From NCBI RefSeq assembly GCF_030316765.1, contig NZ_JASZYT010000018.1, positions 1 to 64,000 of the forward strand: a stretch of 64,000 bases of DNA, read 5' to 3'. The DNA comes from Variovorax saccharolyticus (GTDB lineage: Bacteria > Pseudomonadota > Gammaproteobacteria > Burkholderiales > Burkholderiaceae_C). The notes beneath the pieces are model-generated. The model worked only from the letters and a program-made list of their open reading frames with translations. It did not search any database and was not told the origin of the DNA. The translations under genes and the position numbers were made by a program. This document shows positions 50,943 through 60,411 of the stretch, piece by piece (within the stretch, counting starts at the first letter, position 1; each line of letters opens with the position of its first letter).

Positions 50943-51959
50943 ATGCCTGAACACTCTTCCCCCACAACGCCGGGCGCCGGCGCCATCACCGATGTCGCCG
51001 GCATCGAAGTCGGCCACTACAGCGACCCGCGCCGGCCCACCGGCTGCACCGTGATCCTCGCGCGCGAAGGCGCGGTCGCGGGCGTCGACGTGCGCGGCGC
51101 GGCACCCGGCACCCGCGAGACCGACCTGCTGGCCCCGGGCAACCTGGTTCAGCAGGTCCATGCCGTGATGCTGGCCGGCGGCAGCGCCTGGGGCCTGGCC
51201 GCCGCGGATGGCGCCATGCGCTGGCTCGAGGAGCGGGGCGTCGGGCTCGACGTCCGCTTCGGCACGCTGCCGATCGTCCCGGCCGCCGTGCTGTTCGACC
51301 TGCCGGTCGGCGACGCCCGCATCCGGCCCGACGCCGATGCCGGCTATGCCGCCTGCGCGGCGGCTTCCCGCGCGGCGCCGGCCGAGGGCAACGTGGGCGC
51401 CGGCAGCGGCGCGCTGGTGGGCAAGCTGTTCGGCATCGATCGGGCCATGAAGGGCGGCATCGGCACCGCATCGGTCACGGTCAACGGCGTCACGGTCGGC
51501 GCGCTGATCGCCTGCAACGCGCTCGGCGACGTCATCGACCCGAACACCGCGCAAGTCGTCGCCGGGGCGCGCACGGAGGATGGCAGCGCCCTGCTCGACA
51601 TCCGCCGCGCCCTGCTGCGCGGCGACTTGCCGAAGCCGCTCCTGGCCGGCACCAACACCACGCTGGGCGTGGTCGCCACCGACGCGGTGCTGTCCAAGGT
51701 GCAGGCCAACCGGCTCGCCGCGGTCGCGCACGACGGCCTGGCGCGGGCGATCAATCCGGTCCACACGATGAGCGACGGCGACACGCTGTTCGCGCTGGCG
51801 ACCGGCCGCGTGCCCCTGGAGGGCGACGCGCCCGGCATGACGGTGCTCGGCACCATGGCGGCCGAAGCGGTGGCGCTGGCGACCGTGCGCGCGGTGCGCG
51901 CGGCACGCTCGGTGCGCATCGGCGACAGCTATTTTCCGGCCGCCGCGGACCTGTCCTGA
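50943..51959 (+). CDS. P1/S58-family self-processing aminopeptidase
   Basis: A 338-aa homologue of DmpA/BapA-type Ntn hydrolases, which cleave N-terminal residues or beta-peptides. Autoprocessing is expected between N238 and T239 (AGTN-TTLGVV), making T239 the new nucleophile. GNVGAGSGALVGK and KGGIGTAS are family signatures. GATAAT (50929-50934) lies 8 nt before ATG 50943 without a ribosome-binding site, suggesting a leaderless transcript. No signal peptide. The 3' end overlaps a small convergent gene by 31 nt. Confidence 0.88.
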   Translation: MPEHSSPTTPGAGAITDVAGIEVGHYSDPRRPTGCTVILAREGAVAGVDVRGAAPGTRETDLLAPGNLVQQVHAVMLAGGSAWGLAAADGAMRWLEERGVGLDVRFGTLPIVPAAVLFDLPVGDARIRPDADAGYAACAAASRAAPAEGNVGAGSGALVGKLFGIDRAMKGGIGTASVTVNGVTVGALIACNALGDVIDPNTAQVVAGARTEDGSALLDIRRALLRGDLPKPLLAGTNTTLGVVATDAVLSKVQANRLAAVAHDGLARAINPVHTMSDGDTLFALATGRVPLEGDAPGMTVLGTMAAEAVALATVRAVRAARSVRIGDSYFPAAADLS

Positions 51960-52174
51960 ACGCCCCTGACGGAAGACATAGCGCAAAGGGCAGCGGCGTG
52001 CGCCGACACGACGCCGATCAGCAGCAGCGCGCCCAGCCCCGCATACAGCAGCAGCTTGACCGGCGAGATCAGGGTGAACAGGTCGCGGCCGGCGATCAGC
52101 AGCAGCAGCGCGACCGCGAGCGACGCCACGAGCATCCTGGCGGCGAACAGCAGACGGATCTTGAGCTTCTTCAT
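51929..52174 (-). CDS. Small membrane protein, hypothetical
   Basis: An 81-aa protein starting MKKLKIRLLFAARMLV with two hydrophobic helices (about 9-28 and 40-64). ATG 52174 lacks a good ribosome-binding site, though the Lys-rich start and hydrophobic profile look like a true membrane protein. The frame is open upstream without support. It is convergent with the P1 peptidase gene and overlaps its last 31 nt, which is unusual. Family unknown. Confidence 0.5.
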   Translation of the reverse strand: MKKLKIRLLFAARMLVASLAVALLLLIAGRDLFTLISPVKLLLYAGLGALLLIGVVSAHAAALCAMSSVRGVQDRSAAAGK

Positions 52175-52371
52175 GATCCCGTCATTGGGCCCGCACATCG
52201 CGCTGCGCTCAATAAGACGGGCGGACGAATTGACGCCTCGGCCAGGCCTTGGTATGCGCGGGCAGCGCGCGCGCCCGGCATGCGCTTTGTAACCAGCCGG
52301 GCGCGGAAAGCACAGACAATCCCGCTGCCGCGTCCGCGGCGTCCTCGAGCCCTGTTCCAAACCGCTGCCGC

Positions 52372-53742
52372 ATGCCCCAAGCCATCCGCCTGTTCCTGTT
52401 GTCGATCCGCGACCTGATTGCCTCCGCCGGGCCCGTCATCTTCCTCGTCATCGCCTTGCTGGTCGCCGCCTACTGGTGGCTGCAGCCGCAGCCGCCGAAG
52501 CGGGTCGTGATGGCCACCGGCCCCGCCGGCAGCGCCTATGCCGGCTTCGGCAAGCGCTACGCCGAAGCCCTCAAGACGCATGGCATCGAGGTCGAACTGA
52601 AAGCCACCGATGGCTCGCTGGACAACCTCGAACTGCTGCGCAGCGACGCCGCCGACGTCGCCTTCGTGCGCGGTGGCAGCACCGATCCGGTGAAGGACGA
52701 GCAAGGTGGACTGACCTCGCTCGGCAGCCTGTTCTTCGAGCCGCTGTGGTTCTTCTACCGCACCGACGCTGCGAAGCGGATCGATCGCAAGACCGGCACG
52801 CTGACTTCGCTGCCCCAGCTGAAGGGCTTGCGCATCAACGTCGACAAGGCCGGCAGCGGCGTGCCCGACATCATGGACCGGATGTTCCGCGCCAACCACA
52901 TGGACCCGGCCACGCTGGACCTGTCGAACCTCGAGCAGACGCCCGCCACGGAAGCGCTGCAGGCCGGCCTGCTCGACGTCATCGTGCTGGCCTCGGCACC
53001 GCAGTCGCCGCTGGTCCAGAAGCTGCTGCGCGCGCCCGACATCCAGCTGATGGACTTCGCCCAGAGCGACGCCTATTCGCGGCGCTTTCCCTTCCTGCAG
53101 CCCGTGACCCTGCCGCGCGGCGTGGTCGACCTCGCGGCCGACCTGCCGTCCCACGATGTCTCGCTGCTGGCCGCCACCACCTCGCTGCTGTCGCGCGAAG
53201 AAACCCACCCCGCGCTGCGCCAGCTGTTCGCGCAGACCGCCCAGACCCTGCACGGCGGCGCGGGCTGGTTCAACCGGGCGCGCGACTTCCCCAACACCCG
53301 CACCAGCGAACTGCCCGTGAGCCCCGAGGGCGATCGCGCGATCAACGGCACGCCGCCGTTCTGGCAGCGCTACCTGCCGTTCTGGGCCAGCAACCTCGTG
53401 GAGCGCATGTGGCTGGTGCTGGGCGGCCTGCTGGTGCTGATGCTGCCGCTGTCGCGCGTGGTGCCGCCGCTCTACCAGTTCCGCGTGCGGCGCCGCGTGT
53501 TCCGCTGGTATGCGCGGCTGCGCGAGGTCGAGCACAAGCTGGACGCCGGGGCCGGCGACACCGATGCGCTGCTGAAGGAACTGGCCGAGCTCGATCGGGT
53601 GGTCAACAAGGTCGCGGTGCCGCTGTCCTATGCCGACGAGCTCTATGCGTTGCGCAACAACATCCACGCGGTGCGCAAGCGGGTGTTGGCGAGCGGGTCG
53701 CGCGACGGCGCGACTGCCGATGCTGCGACTGCCTCGGCCTGA
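52372..53742 (+). CDS. TAXI-family TRAP-type solute receptor, membrane anchored
   Basis: A 456-aa protein. An N-terminal transmembrane helix (about 18-40) is followed by a TAXI-type binding domain (KRVVMATGPAGSAYAGFGKR, ELLRSDAADVAFVRGG, LRINVDKAGSGVPDIMDRMF). A second helix (about 344-366) and a charged, coiled-coil-like C-terminus (REVEHKLDAG, KELAELDRVVNKV) follow. TAXI receptors normally work with a DctQM-fused permease, which is absent here. The membrane-spanning layout with a cytoplasmic tail hints at sensing or scaffolding; that is inference. Confidence 0.85.
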   Translation: MPQAIRLFLLSIRDLIASAGPVIFLVIALLVAAYWWLQPQPPKRVVMATGPAGSAYAGFGKRYAEALKTHGIEVELKATDGSLDNLELLRSDAADVAFVRGGSTDPVKDEQGGLTSLGSLFFEPLWFFYRTDAAKRIDRKTGTLTSLPQLKGLRINVDKAGSGVPDIMDRMFRANHMDPATLDLSNLEQTPATEALQAGLLDVIVLASAPQSPLVQKLLRAPDIQLMDFAQSDAYSRRFPFLQPVTLPRGVVDLAADLPSHDVSLLAATTSLLSREETHPALRQLFAQTAQTLHGGAGWFNRARDFPNTRTSELPVSPEGDRAINGTPPFWQRYLPFWASNLVERMWLVLGGLLVLMLPLSRVVPPLYQFRVRRRVFRWYARLREVEHKLDAGAGDTDALLKELAELDRVVNKVAVPLSYADELYALRNNIHAVRKRVLASGSRDGATADAATASA

Positions 53743-53748
53743 AGGCCG

Positions 53749-55053
53749 TCACTGGGTCTGAATCCGCAACAACTTGCCGTTGCTGCTGTCGGTCAGAAGA
53801 TAAAGCCAGCCGTCGGGCCCCTGCCTGACATCGCGGATGCGCTCGCCGCGCTCGGCCAGCAGCCGCTCGCGGGCGACCACGGTGTTACCTTCGAGCACCA
53901 GCCGCCACAGCGCGGTGCCGGCCAGCGCGCCGACGAAGAGATTGCCCTTCCAGGCGGGCAACGCATCGCCGGTGTAGAAGGCCATGCCGCTCGGCGCGAT
54001 CGACGACTTCTGCGTGCCTGGCGTCCAGGCCGTGCCGTCGATCTTTTCCCAGTAGGTCAGCGGCTGCTCGAGGCCCGTCTTGGCGCTGCCTTCGCCCACC
54101 TGCGCGAGCGTGCCGTACTCCTGCCCGTAGCTGATGACGGGCCAGCCGTAGTTGCGCCCCGGCAGGGTCAGGTTGATCTCGTCTCCGCCCTGCGGACCGT
54201 GTTCGCTGGTCCAGAGATCGCCGGTCGCCGGGTGCAGCGCCGCGCCCTGCGGATTGCGATGGCCGTAGCTCCAGATGTGCGGCTGCGCGCCCGCCACCGC
54301 GGCGAAGGGATTGCCCGGCGCCGGCGCGCCGTCGGTGGTGATGCGCACCACCTTGCCGTTGCCGCGCGACAGGTCCTGCGCAAAGCCGCGCTGGGTATCG
54401 AGCAGGCGCTCGCCGAGCGTCACGAACAGATGGCCGTTGCGATCGAAGGCCAGCCGGGACCCGTAGTGCGCCGTGCTGTCGACCTTGGGCGACTGCCGGT
54501 AGATGACGCTCAGGTTGACGAGGACGCGGTTGGCCGCGTCCAGTTCGGCGCGTGCGACCGCGGTTCCGTTGAGGCTAGTGTTGGTGCTGTCCCGCTCGGC
54601 GAACGAGATGTAGATCCGGCGATTGCCCGCAAAGCCGGGATCGACCGCGATGTCGAGCAAGCCGCCCTGCCCCACCGCCGCCACCGCAGGCAGGCCGGCG
54701 ACCTGGTCGGCGCCGCCGTTGACCGGCGAGCCGTCGGCATTGCGCAGCCGCAGCAGTCCGCCGCGCTGGGTGATCAGCATCCGGCCATCGGGCAGGAAGG
54801 CCAGGCCCCAGGGGGCGTCGAGGCCGGTCGCCAGTTCGGTGACCTTGGTCGCCATCGGCGCCGGAGGCACCGTGCCCGTGCTCTGCGCGGCGACACTGAT
54901 GTCGGGCTGCGAGGGCGGGTTCGCCGGCGTCGGCGACCCCGTGGCACCGACGCCGAAGGCGGACACCGACACGCCGGCGCCGCCGCCACCGCCGCCGCAA
55001 GAGGCCAGGGCCGCCAGGCCCAGCGCCAGAAGATACCGAGTCGCCGCTGCCAT
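53749..55053 (-). CDS. PQQ-dependent sugar dehydrogenase-type lipoprotein
   Basis: A 434-aa beta-propeller of the GDH-B/YliI (aldose sugar dehydrogenase) class. Signal sequence with lipobox LASC (C19) followed by six glycines. Signatures: GLDAPWGLAFLPDGRMLITQ, GQGGLLDIAVDPGF, IWSYGHRNPQGAALHP, SEHGPQGGDEINL and GRNYGWPVISYG, which include residues expected at the PQQ and calcium site. It would oxidise sugars at the envelope, passing electrons to the respiratory chain. AAGGAG 8 nt upstream supports ATG 55053. It is convergent with the TAXI receptor gene and shortly downstream of ettA on the same strand. Confidence 0.88.
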   Translation of the reverse strand: MAAATRYLLALGLAALASCGGGGGGAGVSVSAFGVGATGSPTPANPPSQPDISVAAQSTGTVPPAPMATKVTELATGLDAPWGLAFLPDGRMLITQRGGLLRLRNADGSPVNGGADQVAGLPAVAAVGQGGLLDIAVDPGFAGNRRIYISFAERDSTNTSLNGTAVARAELDAANRVLVNLSVIYRQSPKVDSTAHYGSRLAFDRNGHLFVTLGERLLDTQRGFAQDLSRGNGKVVRITTDGAPAPGNPFAAVAGAQPHIWSYGHRNPQGAALHPATGDLWTSEHGPQGGDEINLTLPGRNYGWPVISYGQEYGTLAQVGEGSAKTGLEQPLTYWEKIDGTAWTPGTQKSSIAPSGMAFYTGDALPAWKGNLFVGALAGTALWRLVLEGNTVVARERLLAERGERIRDVRQGPDGWLYLLTDSSNGKLLRIQTQ

Positions 55054-55106
55054 CGCATGCTCCTTCGGAAGGGGCGCTGCGACGCGCCCCGGGGGTGGTT
55101 GTTGCG

Positions 55107-56768
<1,662 letters not shown>

Positions 56769-56770
56769 GT

Positions 56771-57202
56771 TTATCTTTGCTTCGGTGAAATGAGTTTGAG
56801 CTTCGGGAAATAGGTCTTGTAGCGAGCGCTGTCGCGCGACACGAGGGTGCAGTCCATCAGCTGCGCATGCGCGCCGATGTAGAAATCCGGCAGCAGCGAC
56901 GCCCGCGTGCCACCGGCCTTCCGGTACCTGTGGAATGCCATCGCCGCGTTTCGCGCCGCTGCGTAAGGCAGTTCCAGCCGTTCATAGAGCCGCGCGGGCA
57001 GCGCCGCATCGACATCGCGATCAGAATTGAAATAGACCGACACCTCGGCATAGATCAGCGGATTGATCGCCAGTTTGCCACGACCGAGGCAGTCGCTGAT
57101 CGCGGCGGCCGACCAGTCCATCCAACGGGGGTCCTCGTGGATGACGTCAATCAGCACATTGCTGTCGATCAGGAAGGTTTCAAGGCCTTCAGCGTTCGCC
57201 AC
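56771..57202 (-). CDS. PIN-domain toxin (VapC type)
   Basis: A 143-aa PIN nuclease, probable RNase toxin. The acidic residues D13 (LIDSN), E53 (YAEVS), D106 (LPDFYIG) and D124 (SRDSARY) can form the Mg-binding catalytic site. GTG 57202 has GGAG 8 nt upstream and overlaps the antitoxin gene by 14 nt, the usual order for VapBC. Family members cut initiator tRNA or rRNA; the target here is unknown. Confidence 0.9.
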   Translation of the reverse strand: MANAEGLETFLIDSNVLIDVIHEDPRWMDWSAAAISDCLGRGKLAINPLIYAEVSVYFNSDRDVDAALPARLYERLELPYAAARNAAMAFHRYRKAGGTRASLLPDFYIGAHAQLMDCTLVSRDSARYKTYFPKLKLISPKQR

Positions 57203-57425
57203 GCGTCATCTCCAGCCATTCGTCGGCCGTGAGGCCGATCTTCGAGTTGGCGCTGCCACGCAGCAGCGCGATCGCCTCCTCGGCCGGGGTGGTCGTGCGC
57301 TTGACCGGCTTGACGATGATCTGCTTGTTGCGGAACTCGAATTCCACCTCGTCATAGGGCTTCAGCCCCGCGAGTTCACGGATGTTCTGGGGAATGGTCA
57401 CCTGACCCTTGGAAGTCAGTCGCAC
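57189..57425 (-). CDS. AbrB/MazE-type antitoxin (VapB)
   Basis: A 78-aa antitoxin with a swapped-hairpin AbrB DNA-binding domain (VRLTSKGQVTIPQNIRELAG, then YDEVEFEFRNKQIIVKP) and a helical C-terminus (GLTADEWLEMTRGER) that would block the PIN toxin active site. GTG 57425 is chosen because AGGAG lies 6 nt upstream. It is expected to repress its own promoter; two GGTAA motifs occur just upstream (about 57439-57456). Confidence 0.88.
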   Translation of the reverse strand: MRLTSKGQVTIPQNIRELAGLKPYDEVEFEFRNKQIIVKPVKRTTTPAEEAIALLRGSANSKIGLTADEWLEMTRGER

Positions 57426-57510
57426 GCGGCACTCCTGGTAATACTTCAACGGTAAGAGTCTAACCGATGGGGCCGGGGCGCGGCCTTTCGAAGGGCGATC
57501 CAGCGCTTCG

Positions 57511-57523
57511 TGCGATAATCGCA
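57511..57523 (+). promoter_or_regulatory. Candidate promoter of the RhlE-type helicase gene
   Basis: TGCGA-TAA-TCGCA is a perfect dyad that contains GATAAT, a good -10 match. It would give a leader of about 175 nt ahead of the helicase ATG at 57700. No clear -35 is visible, so this is tentative. Confidence 0.35.
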
Positions 57524-57671
57524 TCTGTTGCCGGGTCCAGTTGCCCGCAACGCCGGCTCTCCGCCGGGGACGAAGAAGGCCTTTTTCCAGGGTTTTCCGG
57601 CTCCCACTCCTGACCCATCCGCCCTTACTGGCTCGACGTCCGATGTGACGCCCGAGCGGGTGGATACCACT

Positions 57672-57687
57672 GCGCCGTGTAGGGCGC
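57672..57687 (+). other. Hairpin just upstream of the helicase start
   Basis: GCGCC-GTGTAG-GGCGC forms a 5-bp stem ending 12 nt before ATG 57700. No Shine-Dalgarno sequence serves that ATG, so the hairpin may affect initiation. An AGGG within it would suit a TTG start at 57691. Confidence 0.35.
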
Positions 57688-57699
57688 TTATTGAACTCA

Positions 57700-59505
57700 A
57701 TGAACTTTGATGAACTGAAGCTGGCCCCGGCCATCTTGAAGGCCGTGCATGAGCAGGGCTACGAAACGCCGACGCCGATCCAGGCCCAGGCCATTCCGGC
57801 CGTGCTCGACGGCCACGACCTGCTGGGCGGCGCCCAGACCGGCACCGGCAAGACCGCTGCCTTCACCCTCCCCCTGCTGCACAAGCTCACGATGAGCCGC
57901 AGCGCCACCAACAAGTTCGGCGGCACCGGCATCCGTGCCCTGGTGCTGACCCCCACGCGCGAACTCGCGGCCCAGGTCGAGGAATCGGTCCGCACCTACG
58001 GCAAGTACCTCCAGCTGACCTCGACCGTGATCTTCGGCGGCGTCGGCATGAACCCGCAGATCAGCAAGCTCAAGAGCGGCGTCGACATCCTCGTGGCCAC
58101 CCCGGGCCGCCTGCTCGACCTGCAGCAGCAAGGCATGCTCGACCTGTCGACCGTGCAGATGCTGGTGCTCGACGAAGCCGACCGCATGCTCGACATGGGC
58201 TTCATCCACGACGTCAAGAAGATCCTCGCGCTGGTGCCCCGCGAAAAGCAGAGCCTGCTGTTCTCGGCCACCTTCAGCGACGAGATCCGCGACCTCGCGG
58301 CCACGCTGCTCAAGAACCCGCAGAGCATCCAGGTCACGCCGCGCAACACCACGGTGCAACGCATCACGCAGGTGATCCACCCGGTCGGCCGCGGCAAGAA
58401 GAAGGCGCTGCTCGCCCACATCATCAACGAGCACAAGTGGAGCCAGGTGCTGGTCTTCACCCGCACCAAGTTCGGCGCCAACAGCGTGGCCGAGTTCCTG
58501 ACCAAGAACGGCATCGAAGCGATGGCGCTGCACGGCAACAAGAGCCAGAGCGCCCGCACGCAGGCGCTGGCCGGCTTCAAGAGCGGCGACATCCGCGCCC
58601 TGGTGGCGACCGACATCGCGGCCCGCGGCATCGACATCGACGAGCTGCCGCACGTGGTCAATTACGAGATCCCGAACGTCAGCGAAGACTACGTGCACCG
58701 CATCGGCCGCACCGGCCGCGCCGGTTCGAGCGGCGAGGCCGTGAGCTTCGTCTGCCTCGACGAAGAAGGCTTCATGCAGGAGATCGAACGCTTCACCAAG
58801 CAGCAGATCCCGGTCCAGGTCATCGACGGCTTCGGTCCCGAGGACGGCGAACGCGCCGAGCCGATCGCCATGGGTCGCCAGACGATCTGGGGCGGCGCCG
58901 GCCGTCCGCCGAGCCGCGAAGTGATGCAGGCGGCGGCCAAGGCCGCACGCACCGAGATGATGCAGCGCATCCGCGAGAACAAGGCGGGACAAGGCGAGCG
59001 CAGTGGTGGCGGTGGCGGCGGTGGCGGCAATGGCGGTGGCCAGCGCCGCGGCGGTGGCCAGGGCCAGGGCGCGCCGGCCGGCCGCAGCGCCAACGGCGGC
59101 GGCGGCCAAGGCCCCCGTGGCCAGGGCGGCCGCGGCCAGGGCCCGGCACGCGGACCGCAAGGACCGGCGCGCGCGCCGCACCATGCGCCGACGCACCATC
59201 AGAACCATCTGCCGCATGAAGAGCGCCAGCCGCGCCATCACGGCAACAGCCACAGCCCGACCCAAGCCGATGCGGTGGCGCACCTGCGCGCCGAAGCGGT
59301 GGCCGGCGGCGACGGCCAGCCCGATCCGTTGCGCACCAGCGTCGACAGCCTGGGCGGCCGCGGCCGTCGTGGCGGCGGTGGCGGCTACGGCGGCAACCGT
59401 TCCGGCGGCGGTGGCCGTTCGGGTGGCGGCGGTCGCTCGGGTGGCGGCTACGGTGGCGGTGGTGGCTACGGCGGTGGCGGCGGTGGCCGCTCCTTCGGCC
59501 GCTGA
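57700..59505 (+). CDS. rhlE: DEAD-box RNA helicase, RhlE type
   Basis: A 601-aa ATP-dependent RNA helicase in RNA turnover or ribosome assembly. Q-motif MNFDELKLAPAIL...YETPTPIQ, motif I AQTGTGKT (45-52), Ia PTRELA, II DEAD, III SAT, and VI HRIGRTGRAG are intact. The C-terminal tail from about residue 427 has a Gly/Arg-rich block, a His-rich stretch (PTHHQNHLPHEERQPRHH), the element TSVDSLGGRG, then a second Gly/Tyr/Arg-rich block. ATG 57700 is preferred by homology; TTG 57691 would add three residues. A 175-nt leader precedes it and a strong terminator follows at 59533. Confidence 0.93.
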   Translation: MNFDELKLAPAILKAVHEQGYETPTPIQAQAIPAVLDGHDLLGGAQTGTGKTAAFTLPLLHKLTMSRSATNKFGGTGIRALVLTPTRELAAQVEESVRTYGKYLQLTSTVIFGGVGMNPQISKLKSGVDILVATPGRLLDLQQQGMLDLSTVQMLVLDEADRMLDMGFIHDVKKILALVPREKQSLLFSATFSDEIRDLAATLLKNPQSIQVTPRNTTVQRITQVIHPVGRGKKKALLAHIINEHKWSQVLVFTRTKFGANSVAEFLTKNGIEAMALHGNKSQSARTQALAGFKSGDIRALVATDIAARGIDIDELPHVVNYEIPNVSEDYVHRIGRTGRAGSSGEAVSFVCLDEEGFMQEIERFTKQQIPVQVIDGFGPEDGERAEPIAMGRQTIWGGAGRPPSREVMQAAAKAARTEMMQRIRENKAGQGERSGGGGGGGGNGGGQRRGGGQGQGAPAGRSANGGGGQGPRGQGGRGQGPARGPQGPARAPHHAPTHHQNHLPHEERQPRHHGNSHSPTQADAVAHLRAEAVAGGDGQPDPLRTSVDSLGGRGRRGGGGGYGGNRSGGGGRSGGGGRSGGGYGGGGGYGGGGGGRSFGR

Positions 59506-59532
59506 TCCTCGGCGGCGATCCGCAGGATGAAC

Positions 59533-59557
59533 AAAGGGCGCTCCGGCGCCCTTTTTC
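59533..59557 (+). terminator. Rho-independent terminator after rhlE
   Basis: AAAGGGCGC-TCCG-GCGCCCTTT followed by further Ts: a 9-bp stem with a 4-nt loop and T-run, 27 nt past the helicase stop. Confidence 0.9.
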
Positions 59558-59577
59558 TTTGGCCTTAAGCTCCGGGC

Positions 59578-60405
59578 ATGCATGCCTTGAAGCTTCGCCA
59601 CGCCCTCCTCGTCCTGCTGGCCGCCGCTGTCGTGATCGGCAGCTGGTGGGTTCCGGCCGACCGCGCCGCGCGCGAGCAGGTCACCGGCGGCCTGACGCGC
59701 GCGCTGACCGTCTTCGCCGCGGCACGGGCCCTCGGCGCGGTGATCTCGGTCGCCCAAGGCACCCAGCTCGATGTCAAGCCGGTCGGCGTCGGCGTCAGCT
59801 TCGCGCCCGGCCAGGCGCTGCAGCCGCTGAACGAATTCATCGACCAGTTCGCCACCGTGATGCTGGTGGCCAGCGTGTCCTTCGGCATTCAGCTGCTGCT
59901 GCTCGAGATCGGCACCCACTGGGTGGTGTCCGCCCTGCTGAGCGCGGCGGTCGCGGGCGCCGTCCTGCTGAGCTGGCGCGGCGCGAACACCGCACGATGG
60001 CTGCGGCCGGCGCTGATCATGCTGCTGATGCTGCGCTTCGCGGTGCCGATGGCCGCGCTGGCCAACGGCGCACTGCACAAGGTCTTCATGGAGGACGGCT
60101 ACCGGGCCGAACTGGCGAGCATCGAACGCTCGCCGGCTACCGTGCTGGGACGCGCCGGGGCGCCGGCCGCCAACGGCGAAGGGCTCGCCGCCCGCCTGCG
60201 CCAGTGGGTGCCGGATCTGGACGCGATGCGCGCCGCCTACGACTCGATCCAGAAGGCCGCGGCCGACTGGAGCCTGACGATCGTCAAGCTGATCTCGCTG
60301 TTCATCCTGCAGACCGTGCTGCTGCCGGTGATCTTCCTGTGGCTGGCCTGGCGCTTCGCGCGCGCGCTGGCCTCGCGCCTGATGGCGCCGATCGCCACCG
60401 CCTGA
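59578..60405 (+). CDS. Integral membrane protein, unknown
   Basis: A 275-aa protein with about five hydrophobic segments (roughly 8-25, 92-113, 115-133, 140-160, 236-258) and an amphipathic loop of about 70 residues between the fourth and fifth that carries many Ala/Arg residues. No recognised domain. The N-terminal helix is followed by a segment with A-R-A-L-T-V. It is monocistronic between the rhlE terminator and the convergent sugar ABC operon. Function unknown. Confidence 0.65.
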   Translation: MHALKLRHALLVLLAAAVVIGSWWVPADRAAREQVTGGLTRALTVFAAARALGAVISVAQGTQLDVKPVGVGVSFAPGQALQPLNEFIDQFATVMLVASVSFGIQLLLLEIGTHWVVSALLSAAVAGAVLLSWRGANTARWLRPALIMLLMLRFAVPMAALANGALHKVFMEDGYRAELASIERSPATVLGRAGAPAANGEGLAARLRQWVPDLDAMRAAYDSIQKAAADWSLTIVKLISLFILQTVLLPVIFLWLAWRFARALASRLMAPIATA

Positions 60406-60411
60406 ACGCGC

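Noticed and set aside
57697..60078. Long minus-strand open frame (about 793 codons) opposite rhlE
   Set aside because: It is antisense to a clear DEAD-box helicase, spans a strong terminator and shows low-complexity Ala/Thr repeats that mirror the Gly-rich tail.
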